Part shown: one piece after another, positions 37,142 to 44,931 of the stretch
Position numbering within the stretch: the stretch's first letter is position 1
Layout of the letters: each line of letters starts with the position of its first letter
Source: Fibrobacter sp. UWH4
Lineage (GTDB): Bacteria > Fibrobacterota > Fibrobacteria > Fibrobacterales > Fibrobacteraceae
DNA length: 64,000 bases
Direction of reading: 5' to 3'
Assembly: GCF_900142475.1 (NCBI RefSeq)
Contig: NZ_FRAY01000003.1
Span: forward strand, 248,001-312,000
Translations under genes and position numbers: made by a program
Notes under the pieces: generated by a model
The model's input: the letters and a program-made list of their open reading frames with translations, nothing else
What the model was told of the DNA's origin: nothing
Databases searched by the model: none

Positions 37142-38353
37142 ATGGAGCCCGTCATGGTTTTGAACAGAAAGATAAATACTCGCGTCTCTAGCAAGAACGT
37201 CATTGCGAACCCCGTAGGGGTGAAGCAATCCATTGCCGTTCTTTCCTTCACCCTTCTCCTTGCCGCCTGCGGTGGAGACAGCAGTTCGGGCGCCAAGGAC
37301 CCTGAACTAGCTGAAGGAAACGATACGGACCTGATGGTTGAAACCTTCGACGACCTGCTGGTTTGCAGCAGCAAACGCGAAGGTACGACAGCCTACGTGA
37401 AGGACGAAAAGAACGCCTACGTGTGCGTAGCCGGCGACTGGACCTTGGACGGCGAGGATCCCGCCGAAAAGAGCTCTTCGTCGAAAAAAACTTCTTCGAG
37501 CAGCGGCAAGGCGAAGTCTTCATCGAGTTCGATAAAGTTGGAACTTTCGTCTTCTGTTGATGATTCTCAGTTGTCCAGCAGTGAAAAGTCGAGTAGTAGC
37601 GAGACAAGTGTGTATAGTAGCAGTTCTACAGACAAGATAAAATGTCAAGAGCTTTTAGAAAGTGAAACGAACTGGAACTGGGATGTGCCGAAGGAATGTC
37701 GCTTCAACCCTGATATTGATTACGGCACGATGACCGATGAACGCGATGGCAAGGTTTACAAAACAGTGAAAATCGGTGATCAGATTTGGATGGCCGAGAA
37801 CTTGAACTACGCCGACAGTACAAAGACTCCGAGCCTGAAGGGTAAATCTTGGTGCTTCAACGATAGGGCTGCCAACTGCGACGTGGTCGGTCACCTTTAC
37901 ACCTGGGCGGCGGCAATAGACTCGGTGAAACTCGCAACCGATGCGGACAACCCGCAGGACTGTGGCTTCGGCAAAACCTGCGACCTCGCTTCGGCAGGCT
38001 CAGTGACCTTGGTTCAGGGCATCTGCCCCGAGGGTTGGCACCTGCCAAGTTATGACGAATGGAAAACTCTGTTCGATGCCGTCGGCGGTCAAGATACGGC
38101 AGGCAAGGTTCTCAAGTCGCAGACGGGTTGGCCTAGCAATGGCCACGAAACGGATGCCTTCGGTTTTTCCGCCTTGCCTGTTGGCGGCAAGAACGATGTT
38201 GGCTACTTCGGCGTCGGCACGTACTTCTGGAGTTCTACAGAGGTCAATAGCGGCCACGTGTACGACGTGTACTTGTACTACGGCCTCGGCAATGCGGGCC
38301 TGGCCATCGAGAATAAGATCCTCGGGTTCTCTGTTCGTTGTCTCCGGGACTAG
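37142..38353 (+). CDS. FISUMP-domain lipoprotein with repeat-derived signal peptide
   Basis: 403 residues as called. Lipobox LLAAC (Cys41), Ser-rich linker (about 110-170, repeated SSSS with Lys), then a FISUMP domain (about 190-403) with VKIGDQIWMAENLNYAD, YTWAAAID, CPEGWHLPSYDEWKTL and terminal FSVRCLRD. Function of this Fibrobacter-expanded domain is unknown; surface display is likely. Residues 18-30 (VIANPVGVKQSI) are encoded by a dispersed TCATTGCGA...GAAGCAATCC repeat. A GTG at 37220 inside the repeat would give MKQSIAVLSFTLLLAAC, a textbook lipoprotein signal, and may be the true start. Confidence 0.85.
   Translation: MEPVMVLNRKINTRVSSKNVIANPVGVKQSIAVLSFTLLLAACGGDSSSGAKDPELAEGNDTDLMVETFDDLLVCSSKREGTTAYVKDEKNAYVCVAGDWTLDGEDPAEKSSSSKKTSSSSGKAKSSSSSIKLELSSSVDDSQLSSSEKSSSSETSVYSSSSTDKIKCQELLESETNWNWDVPKECRFNPDIDYGTMTDERDGKVYKTVKIGDQIWMAENLNYADSTKTPSLKGKSWCFNDRAANCDVVGHLYTWAAAIDSVKLATDADNPQDCGFGKTCDLASAGSVTLVQGICPEGWHLPSYDEWKTLFDAVGGQDTAGKVLKSQTGWPSNGHETDAFGFSALPVGGKNDVGYFGVGTYFWSSTEVNSGHVYDVYLYYGLGNAGLAIENKILGFSVRCLRD
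37196..37232. repeat. TCATTGCGA...GAAGCAATCC repeat inside a coding region
   Basis: AACGTCATTGCGA, hairpin ACCCC-GTA-GGGGT, then GAAGCAATCCAT. The flanking blocks are identical to the intergenic copy at 42999-43034, while the middle differs. It lies in the signal-peptide region of the FISUMP lipoprotein. Confidence 0.75.
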
Positions 38354-38371
38354 CGGTGATGCGAACCCTGC

Positions 38372-38405
38372 ACGGAAATGCTAGCATTTCCGTATTGCTT
38401 TTTTT
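38372..38405 (+). terminator. Terminator of the FISUMP lipoprotein gene
   Basis: ACGGAAATGC-TA-GCATTTCCGT, then TTGCTTTTTTT. Confidence 0.85.
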
Positions 38406-38517
38406 CTCCATGGCACCGCCTAAACGATATCGGCCAATTTATATGGGGTAGGGGTGATGCAATCTTGAAAGAATTACCTCGATTTTTGGGGATTACATCA
38501 AAGCCGAGGGTTGTTCT

Positions 38518-38795
38518 AGACGACTCGTCATCGCGCTCACGCCCACCTGCCCGAGCATCGGCGCGGTTCCAAGTCAGGCCCTCGTGGATCTCGTGCAGGA
38601 CGGCCTCGGCGATAAATTTTTTGAATACGCCAAGACGCATCCGTACATTATCAAGGAATATCGCGAAGGATTCCCGATAATTCTAATGCGAACCAAGTGA
38701 CAAGGCAATTTTCTTGCACTTGTGTCTCCATCCAAAAGAAACGTTCTTCTATAAAACTTTCCCTTGTTAAACACCCCAGAATCTAGAAAATGTCA
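38518..38795 (+). pseudogene. Third remnant of the YkgJ/flavodoxin segment
   Basis: 38520-38683 matches the last third of the YkgJ gene (LVIALTPTCPSIGAVPSQ...EYREGFPII). It continues with the 3' end of the flavodoxin gene (AATGCGAACCAAGTGACAAGG), then jumps at CTTGTG to that gene's upstream leader (TCCATCCAAAAGAAACG ... CACCCCAGAATCTAG), so about 545 bp of the flavodoxin gene are missing. This shows that a block from 36.2 to 37.05 kb was copied here and then deleted internally. No reading frame is functional. The region 38406-38517 before it holds nothing recognisable. Confidence 0.85.
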
Positions 38796-39438
38796 CTCAT
38801 GGGGAAATCTTTCAAAAAATATGGGGAAAAGCTTTATATGAAAGAAAACGCCGAGATTCCGCCGTCTATTTGTTACTTCAAACTGAACACCGCCACCGAC
38901 AAACATAAAAAGTAAATTGGCCTGCAGACCAACACTTTCCATAAATCCCACTTCTCTCATATCCCGACCGCCATCCTTTACCCACCATTCAAATAAATGA
39001 TTTTCAAATGCGGCTAGGCCGATCATGTTGTTCCCCCAAAATGCATAATACGATGTACCCGAAGAAAGCCATAATGATCCGAAAACAATGTAGTAGGCAA
39101 CAGATTTTTCCTCTTTGTAGCTTTCATTGGCTTGCAATATTAGATTTGCCGTGCCTGCAATCGCAAAAACACTTAAGCTACCATAAGATGTCTCATCAGC
39201 ATCTAACCTTAAATCTAGCCGTGGGGAATATTCAAGATATAAGCCTATGTTTTTAAACGGCTGAAATCCATTAAAAAAATCCTTCGATTGCAATTCTGTC
39301 TAGAGAGGAATATCCGAAACCTCCCAAAATAAGGGCGGGGTCAATTTGTCTTTTCCTATCAACTTCGGGGACTACGCCATCTTCGTTCGCAAATGCGATG
39401 GTGCATATTAAAAGTACGATGGCGATGAATTTGTTCAT
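38793..39438 (-). pseudogene. Secreted protein gene split by a T7-run frameshift
   Basis: ATG 39436-39438 opens a signal peptide (MNKFIAIVLLICTIAFANE) and continues to DRIAIEGFF before a TAA right after seven T (39273-39279 on the plus strand as A7). With one T fewer the frame continues into NGFQPFKNIGLYLEYSPRL and stays open to 38793, giving about 217 residues. The rest has hydrophobic, Gly-rich strands (FGSLWLSSGTSYYAFWGNN, LLFMFVGGGVQFEV) like a small barrel or membrane-associated protein. It may be a pseudogene, a phase-variable gene or a sequencing error. AT-rich. Directly abuts the remnant at 38518-38795. Confidence 0.75.
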
Positions 39439-39450
39439 GAATGTAATTAT

Positions 39451-39480
39451 AAAAAACTCCCGGGCATCGCTGTCCGGGAG
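39451..39480 (-). terminator. dnaJ operon terminator
   Basis: CTCCCGG/CCGGGAG stem followed on the minus strand by six T. Confidence 0.85.
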
Positions 39481-39510
39481 AATTTCTGAGATCCTTCGAC
39501 TTCGCCCTAT

Positions 39511-39531
39511 GGGCTCCGCTCAGGATGACAC
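39511..39531 (-). repeat. Inverted copy of the GTGTCATCCTGAGC repeat
   Basis: The reverse complement, GTGTCATCCTGAGCGGAGCC, is identical to the start of the 133-bp repeats at 43105 and 49740. Confidence 0.75.
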
Positions 39532-39542
39532 GCCGATGGCAT

Positions 39543-39574
39543 GCCTAACCACTAATCACTAACCACTGTTTACT
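39543..39574. repeat. AACCACTAATCACT-type repeat overlapping the dnaJ stop
   Basis: CCTAACCACTAATCACT then AACCACTGTTTACTT; the TAA of dnaJ (39570-39572, minus) lies inside the last unit. Confidence 0.65.
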
Positions 39575-40715
39575 TGAACAGATTCTTCATCTTCTCGAGG
39601 AAGGATTCTTCCTGTGCGGTTTCCTTGTCGTGCCTGAGTTCCGCGAGTTTCTGGTAGAGTTCCTTCTCTTCACGGCTCAAGTCCTTCGGGATTTCCACGC
39701 CGATGTTCACGTAGAGGCTTCCGCGGTCGCCGCGCTTGTTCAGCGGGTACAGGCCCTGTTCGCGCAGGCGCAAGATGCTCCCGGCCTGAGTGCCGGCCGC
39801 AATCTTGATCTGCACTTCGGCACCGTCCAGCGTCGGGATGCGCTGCGTTCCGCCAAGGACCAGCTTGTGGACCGGCACCTTGATTTCGCAGTGTAAATCG
39901 TCGCCTTCGCGGGTGTAGAAGTCGTCGGGCTTTTCGGCAATCACCGCCAGCAAGTCGCCGCAGGCACCGCCGCGAGGCCCGCAGTTGCCTTCGCCACGCA
40001 GGTTCAGGTACTGGCCCTCGGCAACGCCCGCCGGAATCTTGATGGAGATTTCTTCCGTTTCCTGCACACGGCCCTCGCCGTGGCAATGCGGGCACGGTTT
40101 CGCGATGACTTCGCCCATGCCGTTACAGGTGGGGCAGGCGCTTTCGGTAATCATCTGGAAGAATCCGCCCGTAGAACGGCGAACACGGCCCGTTCCGTGG
40201 CAGGTGTCGCAGGTCTTGATGTCCTGGCCGCCCTTGCCGTTACATTCCGTACACGGCGTGTAGCGTTTCAGGCGAACCTTCTTGGTGCAGCCCTCGAAGA
40301 TTTCCTTGTAGCTGAGCGCCACCTTGATCTGCAAGTCGTTCCCGCGCGGAGGCCCGGCCTTGCGTGAGCTTCTGCGGCCACCGCCGCCAAAGCCACCGAA
40401 TCCGCCACCGAAAATATCGCCAAAGTTCGCGAAGATATCCTCGAAACTGAATCCCTGGCCGCCGAATCCGCCGCCACCAAAACCGCCACCGGGGGCGTTA
40501 AAGCCGAACTGGTCATACTGCTTACGCTTCTCGGGGTTGCTGAGCACATCGTAGGCCTCGGCAGCCTCCTTGAACTTCTCTTCGGCTTCCTTGTCGCCCG
40601 GGTTCTTGTCCGGGTGGTACTTGATGGCAAGTTTCTTGTAGGCGTGCTTGATCTCGTCAGGACTCGCGTCCTTGCCGACGCCTAGAACTTCGTAATAATC
40701 TCTTTTTTCAGCCAT
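39570..40715 (-). CDS. dnaJ: Chaperone DnaJ
   Basis: 381 residues, type I J-protein. J domain with HPD ([10 protein letters not shown], about 32-41), a long Gly/Phe-rich linker ([18 protein letters not shown]), four CxxCxGxG zinc repeats ([32 protein letters not shown]) and the C-terminal substrate domain. It delivers clients to DnaK and stimulates its ATPase. Lies downstream of dnaK in the same direction but with a terminator-like hairpin and repeats in the 173-bp gap, so expression may be partly uncoupled. Confidence 0.97.
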   Translation of the reverse strand: MAEKRDYYEVLGVGKDASPDEIKHAYKKLAIKYHPDKNPGDKEAEEKFKEAAEAYDVLSNPEKRKQYDQFGFNAPGGGFGGGGFGGQGFSFEDIFANFGDIFGGGFGGFGGGGRRSSRKAGPPRGNDLQIKVALSYKEIFEGCTKKVRLKRYTPCTECNGKGGQDIKTCDTCHGTGRVRRSTGGFFQMITESACPTCNGMGEVIAKPCPHCHGEGRVQETEEISIKIPAGVAEGQYLNLRGEGNCGPRGGACGDLLAVIAEKPDDFYTREGDDLHCEIKVPVHKLVLGGTQRIPTLDGAEVQIKIAAGTQAGSILRLREQGLYPLNKRGDRGSLYVNIGVEIPKDLSREEKELYQKLAELRHDKETAQEESFLEKMKNLFK

Positions 40716-40735
40716 AATATGCCTTCGGCATTAAA

Positions 40736-40768
40736 GTGGTTAGTAAACAGTGGTTAAGCCGTAAACAG
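40736..40768. repeat. AACCACT-type repeat upstream of dnaJ (inverted orientation)
   Basis: AGTGGTTAGTAAACAGTGG then TTAAGCCGTAAACAGG, the complement of the TGTTTACTAACCACT unit. Confidence 0.6.
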
Positions 40769-40787
40769 GAGTTGTTCATCTACAACA

Positions 40788-40820
40788 AAAGGATTGCCTC
40801 AATTTTAAGGCGAATCCTTT
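40788..40820 (-). terminator. Hairpin between dnaK and dnaJ
   Basis: AAAGGATT+GCCT pairs with AGGC+GAATCCTTT (one bulge); TTTT follows on the minus strand. May reduce read-through into dnaJ. Confidence 0.65.
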
Positions 40821-40825
40821 CGTAT

Positions 40826-40891
40826 AATTAGTGGTTTTTGTCAATGACTAAAACTAATCACTAATCACCAACCACTAACCACTTCCTATTA
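40826..40891. repeat. AACCACTAATCACC-type repeat running into the dnaK stop
   Basis: A left arm ATTAGTGGTT is followed by ACTAATCACTAATCACC and AACCACTAACCACTTCC; the dnaK TAA (40889-40891) ends the cluster. Confidence 0.65.
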
Positions 40892-42790
40892 GTCCACCAC
40901 TTCCGCGTCGACGACTTCCGGACCGTCGCCCTTCTTGTCGTTCTTCGGCTGTTCAGAAGCACCCGGCTGCGGACCCGGCTGGGCCTGGTTTGCACCGGCG
41001 GCCTGGGCCATGGAGCTGATCATGCCCTGGAGCTTGTCCATAGCGGCCTTGATCTCCTCCTTGGTGCCGTTGTCCTTCTTGGCCTTGATGTCGTCGATAG
41101 CAGCCTGCAGCTGGCTCTTGGTGTCGGCCGGGAGCTTGTCGCCAAATTCCTTCAACTGACCTTCGGCCTGGTATGCCATCTGTTCGGCCTGGTTCCTGAT
41201 GTCCACCAGTTCACGCTGTTCCTTGTCCTTGGCAGCGTTGGCTTCGGCATCCTTCACCATCTTGTTGATTTCGTCCTCGGAAAGGCCGCTGGAAGAAGTA
41301 ATCTTGATGGACTGTTCCTTACCGGTTTCCTTGTCCTTAGCAGACACATGCACAATGCCGTTTGCGTCGATATCGAAGGTCACTTCGATCTGCGGCACGC
41401 CACGGGGCTTCTTCGGAAGGTCGGTCAGGTCGAACTTGCCGAGCGTACGGTTGTCGCGGGCAAATTCGCGTTCGCCCTGCAGCACGTGAATCGTCACGGC
41501 CGGCTGGTTGTCTTCGGCGGTAGAGAACACCTGGCTCTTCTTGGTCGGAATCGTGGTGTTACGGTCGATGAGCTTGGTCATCACGCCACCGAGAGTTTCG
41601 ATACCCAAAGAAAGCGGGGTCACGTCGAGGAGCAACACGTCCTTCACGGAGGAGTCGCCGCTAAGCACGGCACCCTGGACGGCGGCACCGATAGCCACCA
41701 CTTCGTCCGGGTTCACAGTCTTGTTCGGTTCCTTGCCGAAGAACTTCTTCACGGCTTCCTGAACGGCCGGAATACGGGTAGAACCACCGACCAGGATCAC
41801 TTCGTCGATTTCGCTCAGGGAGAGGCCGGAGTCGGCGATAGCCTTGCGGCAGGGTTCCATGGAGCGTTCCACCAGGTGGGCGGTCAGCTGGTCAAACTTT
41901 GCACGGCTGAGCGTGAGGTCCAAATGTTTCGGGCCCGAAGCGTCGGCAGTGATGAAGGGGAGGTTGATGTTCGTGGAAGTCGTGGCAGAAAGGTCGATCT
42001 TGGCCTTTTCCGCGGCGTCCTTCAAACGCTGCAGGGCCATCTTGTCCTTCTTCAGGTCGATGCCCGGATTGTCCTTCTTGAATTCGTCGTTGATCCAGTC
42101 GATAATCACTTCGTCGAAGTTGTCACCGCCGAGCATCGTATCGCCGTTGGTGGCCTTCACGCTGAACATGCCGTCGTCGATTTCCAGGATGGAGATATCG
42201 AACGTACCGCCACCGAGGTCATACACGGCGACCTTTTCGCTCTTCTTGGAGTCAAGACCGTAGGCAAGTGCGGCAGCCGTCGGTTCGTTCACGATACGCA
42301 GCACTTCGAGGCCAGCAATCTTGCCGGCGTCCTTCGTGGCCTGACGCTGGGAGTCGTTAAAGTAGGCGGGGACCGTAATCACGGCCTGCGTCACCGGCTG
42401 GCCCAGGTAGTCTTCGGCAATCTTCTTCATGGTCTGGAGAACCATGGCCGAAATCTCGGGAGGAGCGAACTGCTTGTCGTCCACCTGCACGCGGACCGGG
42501 TCGGAACCCGAGCCCACCAGCTTGTAGGGCATGTTCTTTTCGGCAGCGGAGCATTCGCCGGCCGTACGGCCCATGAAACGCTTGATGGAGTAAATCGTCT
42601 TTTCGGGGTTGGTGATAGCCTGGCGCTTTGCCACGTGGCCCACCAGACGTTCGCCGTTCTTGCCGAAAGCGACAATGGACGGGGTGGTGCGGAAACCTTC
42701 CGCGTTAGCGATGACGACCGGCTTGCCGCCTTCCATCACGGACACGCAGCTGTTGGTCGTTCCCAAGTCAATACCGATAATCTTGCTCAT
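40889..42790 (-). CDS. dnaK: Chaperone DnaK (Hsp70)
   Basis: 633 residues from ATG 42790 ([20 protein letters not shown]), preceded by AGGAG; the upstream extension to 42832 is rejected. ATPase signatures [14 protein letters not shown] and [14 protein letters not shown], substrate domain, lid, and a Gln/Gly-rich tail ending in the usual EVVDAEVVD. Core heat-shock chaperone with DnaJ. No GrpE gene and no CIRCE element (TTAGCACTC dyad) is seen nearby. Confidence 0.98.
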   Translation of the reverse strand: MSKIIGIDLGTTNSCVSVMEGGKPVVIANAEGFRTTPSIVAFGKNGERLVGHVAKRQAITNPEKTIYSIKRFMGRTAGECSAAEKNMPYKLVGSGSDPVRVQVDDKQFAPPEISAMVLQTMKKIAEDYLGQPVTQAVITVPAYFNDSQRQATKDAGKIAGLEVLRIVNEPTAAALAYGLDSKKSEKVAVYDLGGGTFDISILEIDDGMFSVKATNGDTMLGGDNFDEVIIDWINDEFKKDNPGIDLKKDKMALQRLKDAAEKAKIDLSATTSTNINLPFITADASGPKHLDLTLSRAKFDQLTAHLVERSMEPCRKAIADSGLSLSEIDEVILVGGSTRIPAVQEAVKKFFGKEPNKTVNPDEVVAIGAAVQGAVLSGDSSVKDVLLLDVTPLSLGIETLGGVMTKLIDRNTTIPTKKSQVFSTAEDNQPAVTIHVLQGEREFARDNRTLGKFDLTDLPKKPRGVPQIEVTFDIDANGIVHVSAKDKETGKEQSIKITSSSGLSEDEINKMVKDAEANAAKDKEQRELVDIRNQAEQMAYQAEGQLKEFGDKLPADTKSQLQAAIDDIKAKKDNGTKEEIKAAMDKLQGMISSMAQAAGANQAQPGPQPGASEQPKNDKKGDGPEVVDAEVVD

Positions 42791-43000
42791 AATGAGTCTC
42801 CTATTTTTAAATTCTTGCCGCCCGCGAATCAATCTGAACGGGGCGATTTTTTACGCCCATACATAAGCAAAACCCGTGCCAAATGCTAACAACTGGCAAA
42901 AAACGGCCATTTCGTTTCGTTCTGAAACAAGAAAAGCCCCTAAACCGGGGCAAAAAAGGCGTGTTTCATTATGGAACGGCGCTTTGGAAGAATGTGAAAA
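42791..43000. other. dnaK upstream region
   Basis: Part of the 576-bp gap 42791-43366. A small hairpin GCCCC-TAAACC-GGGGC (42936-42951) followed on the minus strand by TTTT sits about 145 nt before dnaK; no gene seen. The rest of the gap is filled by dispersed repeats listed separately. Confidence 0.5.
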
Positions 43001-43036
43001 CGTCATTGCGAGGAACGACGCGACGAAGCAATCCAT
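43001..43036. repeat. TCATTGCGA...GAAGCAATCC repeat, intergenic copy
   Basis: CGTCATTGCGAGGAACGACG then CGACGAAGCAATCCAT. Same flanking blocks as the copy inside the FISUMP gene at 37196. Confidence 0.75.
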
Positions 43037-43104
43037 AAAAAAAAGTGGGGGAGGCATCCCCCTGCTTCAGCCTTGCCCTATTGACATGCCCGTGGAAACC
43101 TCGG

Positions 43105-43237
43105 GTGTCATCCTGAGCGGAGCCTGTCATTCTGGAGCGCAGCGATAGAATCCAGGCGTAGTCGATATACGAAACTTGGCTACTTGTAGCCTTAGTTGAG
43201 TTAGGTTCGTAGGAGCAGGATCTAGGGCAAGTCTTCC
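43105..43237. repeat. 133-bp repeat, copy 1
   Basis: Identical over 133 bp to 49740-49872. Starts GTGTCATCCTGAGCGGAGCC, includes GTCATTCTGGAGCGCAGC / GATAGAATCCA, the hairpin GGCTAC-TT-GTAGCC (43179-43192) and ends TAGGGCAAGTCTTCC. CTTGCCCT just outside the left end pairs with AGGGCAAG near the right end. Flanked on both sides by GC-rich hairpins that resemble but do not match those at copy 2. Confidence 0.9.
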
Positions 43238-43366
43238 GTCACCCCCTCTCCTAGGGGGACACCCCCTAACACCCCTTCCAGTGAACGTTGCTTGTAAACC
43301 AACGTAAAATAAGTTATATTGCCAAAAAATTTTTTCTTTAAATTGATTTAAAATAAGGATTCTTTC

Positions 43367-44041
43367 ATGAATAAAATACCCCTGTTAGTTATTGTATTCA
43401 CTGCTTTGACAATGTTTTTTTCTGGTTGTGGTAGCGACAAAGGCTCTAGTGCCGACGACAAATCCAATGAAAAAGTTGATGTAAAACAAGGGAGTTTCGT
43501 AGATTCACGTGATGGAAAATCATATAAGACTGTTTTCTTGGGTGATCAGGAATGGATGGCAGAAAATCTGAATTATGCGACAGCTGGAAGTTATTGTTAT
43601 GACGGGCTTGATGAAAACTGCACTGAGTTCGGGCGTTTGTACAGTTGGTACGAGGCGCAGGAAGTATGCCCAGAGGGGTGGCATTTGCCAACAGATGAAG
43701 AGTGGAATCTGATGCTGGATTTCGTTGGTGGCAAGGAGGTTGCTGGAAGAAAGTTGAAAAGCGCCAGTGGATGGGAAAATGACGGTGGATGGGAAAATGA
43801 TTTGAAAGGAGACCGTTGTAACGGACTTGACACTTACGGTTTTTCTGTGAAACCTTCTGGTAATTGTGCTTTTGATAATGTTTGCTTGGGAACTTTTTTT
43901 GCGGAGTTTTGGTCCAATAAAAGCCATGGTACAACCAGCGCTTACTATTGGAGTTTTTCTTTCTCTACAGATTCCGTTCTTTACTATGACGGTGAATATA
44001 GAGGTAATCGAAAGTCTGTCCGCTGTCTCAAAAACAATTAG
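43367..44041 (+). CDS. FISUMP-domain lipoprotein, short form
   Basis: 224 residues. Lipobox FFSGC (Cys21), a short linker without the usual Ser run, then a complete FISUMP domain (about 42-224): VFLGDQEWMAENLNYAT, YSWYEAQEVCPEGWHLPTDEEW, FVGGKEVAGRKLKSASGW and terminal KSVRCLKNN. A small internal duplication is visible at GWENDGGWEND. AT-rich compared with dnaK. AAGGATTC precedes the ATG. First gene of the accessory region, next to copy 1 of the 133-bp repeat. Confidence 0.85.
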   Translation: MNKIPLLVIVFTALTMFFSGCGSDKGSSADDKSNEKVDVKQGSFVDSRDGKSYKTVFLGDQEWMAENLNYATAGSYCYDGLDENCTEFGRLYSWYEAQEVCPEGWHLPTDEEWNLMLDFVGGKEVAGRKLKSASGWENDGGWENDLKGDRCNGLDTYGFSVKPSGNCAFDNVCLGTFFAEFWSNKSHGTTSAYYWSFSFSTDSVLYYDGEYRGNRKSVRCLKNN

Positions 44042-44147
44042 GGTCATGACGAGTTTTTCCAGATTACCTCATTGTCAAGAGATTATCTCATCATAAAAAA
44101 ATCCAAAATGTATTGCGTTTGTGTGGACAAAACGTATATTAATAGAC

Positions 44148-44465
44148 ATGAATAAGACCGCAAATTTATACGCCCGTATTGAACCCGATGTCAAAGAACA
44201 GGCCGAAAGCGTCCTGGAAACCCTCGGCATATCCGTTTCCAGCGCAATCAACATGTTCTATAAGCAGATAATTCTGCAACAGGGCATTCCCTTTGATGTG
44301 AAGTTGCCCAAGGCTCCAGAAAACGCCGCCAAATGGTCAAAAGAACGCTTCGATGCGGAACTCGAAAAAGGCTATGATGATATGCTGAAAGGTCGCACAC
44401 GCCCTGCCGCGATGGTCCTTTCCGATGTCAAGAAGAAATACAAGAAAATCGATCCACTGGTCTAG
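44148..44465 (+). CDS. RelB/DinJ-family antitoxin
   Basis: 105 residues. Ribbon-helix-helix N-terminus (MNKTANLYARIEPDVKEQAESVLETLGISVSSAINMFYKQIILQQGIPFDV, seen at residues 1-50) is typical of RelB/DinJ antitoxins that bind operator DNA and neutralise an endoribonuclease. A TATATT -10-like box lies 10 nt upstream. The partner gene 3 nt downstream encodes a DUF2442 protein, not a RelE/YafQ toxin (see findings). Confidence 0.85.
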   Translation: MNKTANLYARIEPDVKEQAESVLETLGISVSSAINMFYKQIILQQGIPFDVKLPKAPENAAKWSKERFDAELEKGYDDMLKGRTRPAAMVLSDVKKKYKKIDPLV

Positions 44466-44468
44466 ACT

Positions 44469-44723
44469 ATGCTTCACGTGATTGACGCAAAATATATTGG
44501 CGATTACAGGATATCCGTCGAATTCAACGACGGATGCCGTTTTGTCGCTGATTTCGAAAGCGTCATCAAGTCAGGCCATCGAGCCATAGTGCGGCAACTT
44601 GCAGACATCAATACCTTTAGGGATTTCGCGCTGCAAGCGTACACAATCACATGGTCAAACGGCGTCGACTTCGCTCCAGAATTCATCAAGAAACTGATAA
44701 ATCCCGAACCCAGTCCGGCATAA
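44469..44723 (+). CDS. DUF2442 protein
   Basis: 84 residues. MLHVIDAKYIGDYRISVEFNDG ... FRDFALQAYTITWSNGVDFAPEFI is the DUF2442 pattern (NadS-like/phage-lambda-repressor-like small proteins). DUF2442 genes usually accompany DUF4160 toxins and are thought to be antitoxins. Here it follows a RelB-type antitoxin 3 nt upstream, and no DUF4160 gene is present. Confidence 0.85.
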   Translation: MLHVIDAKYIGDYRISVEFNDGCRFVADFESVIKSGHRAIVRQLADINTFRDFALQAYTITWSNGVDFAPEFIKKLINPEPSPA

Positions 44724-44728
44724 GCCTG

Positions 44729-44763
44729 AACTTGATATCGCAATATGCGATTTCAAGTTTTTC
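44729..44763 (+). terminator. Terminator of the RelB-DUF2442 pair
   Basis: 14-bp stem with one mismatch (AACTTGATATCGCA with TGCGATTTCAAGTT), loop ATA, tail TTTTTC. Confidence 0.85.
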
Positions 44764-44888
44764 TCAAAATAGGGGCTAAAATTTCTTCCGAACGTCTGCA
44801 GCGGAAAGCCAGCAGCCCTGTTCGGCAGATCGTTCGCCCTCGGCAAGAGCATTCTGGAGTTTCAATAAAGCCCTGTTCTGTATCAAAT

Positions 44889-44912
44889 AAAAAAAATCTC
44901 CGTGGGGGAGAT
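44889..44912 (-). terminator. Terminator of the RhuM-PLD gene
   Basis: ATCTCC/GGAGAT stem followed on the minus strand by eight T. The gap 44764-44931 otherwise shows only a short open stretch without start (GKPAALFGRSFALGKSILEFQ-like, 44785-44851, plus), possibly a gene tail. Confidence 0.7.
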
Positions 44913-44931
44913 GTTCCCCTTTCGTTTTTTT

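Noticed and set aside
41348-42889. 513-codon open frame antisense to dnaK
   Set aside because: Shadow of dnaK with the same low-meaning His/Val/Gly composition; no family features.
42791-43000. CIRCE or sigma-32 heat-shock element upstream of dnaK
   Set aside because: No TTAGCACTC inverted repeat or CTTGAA/CCCCAT pair was found.
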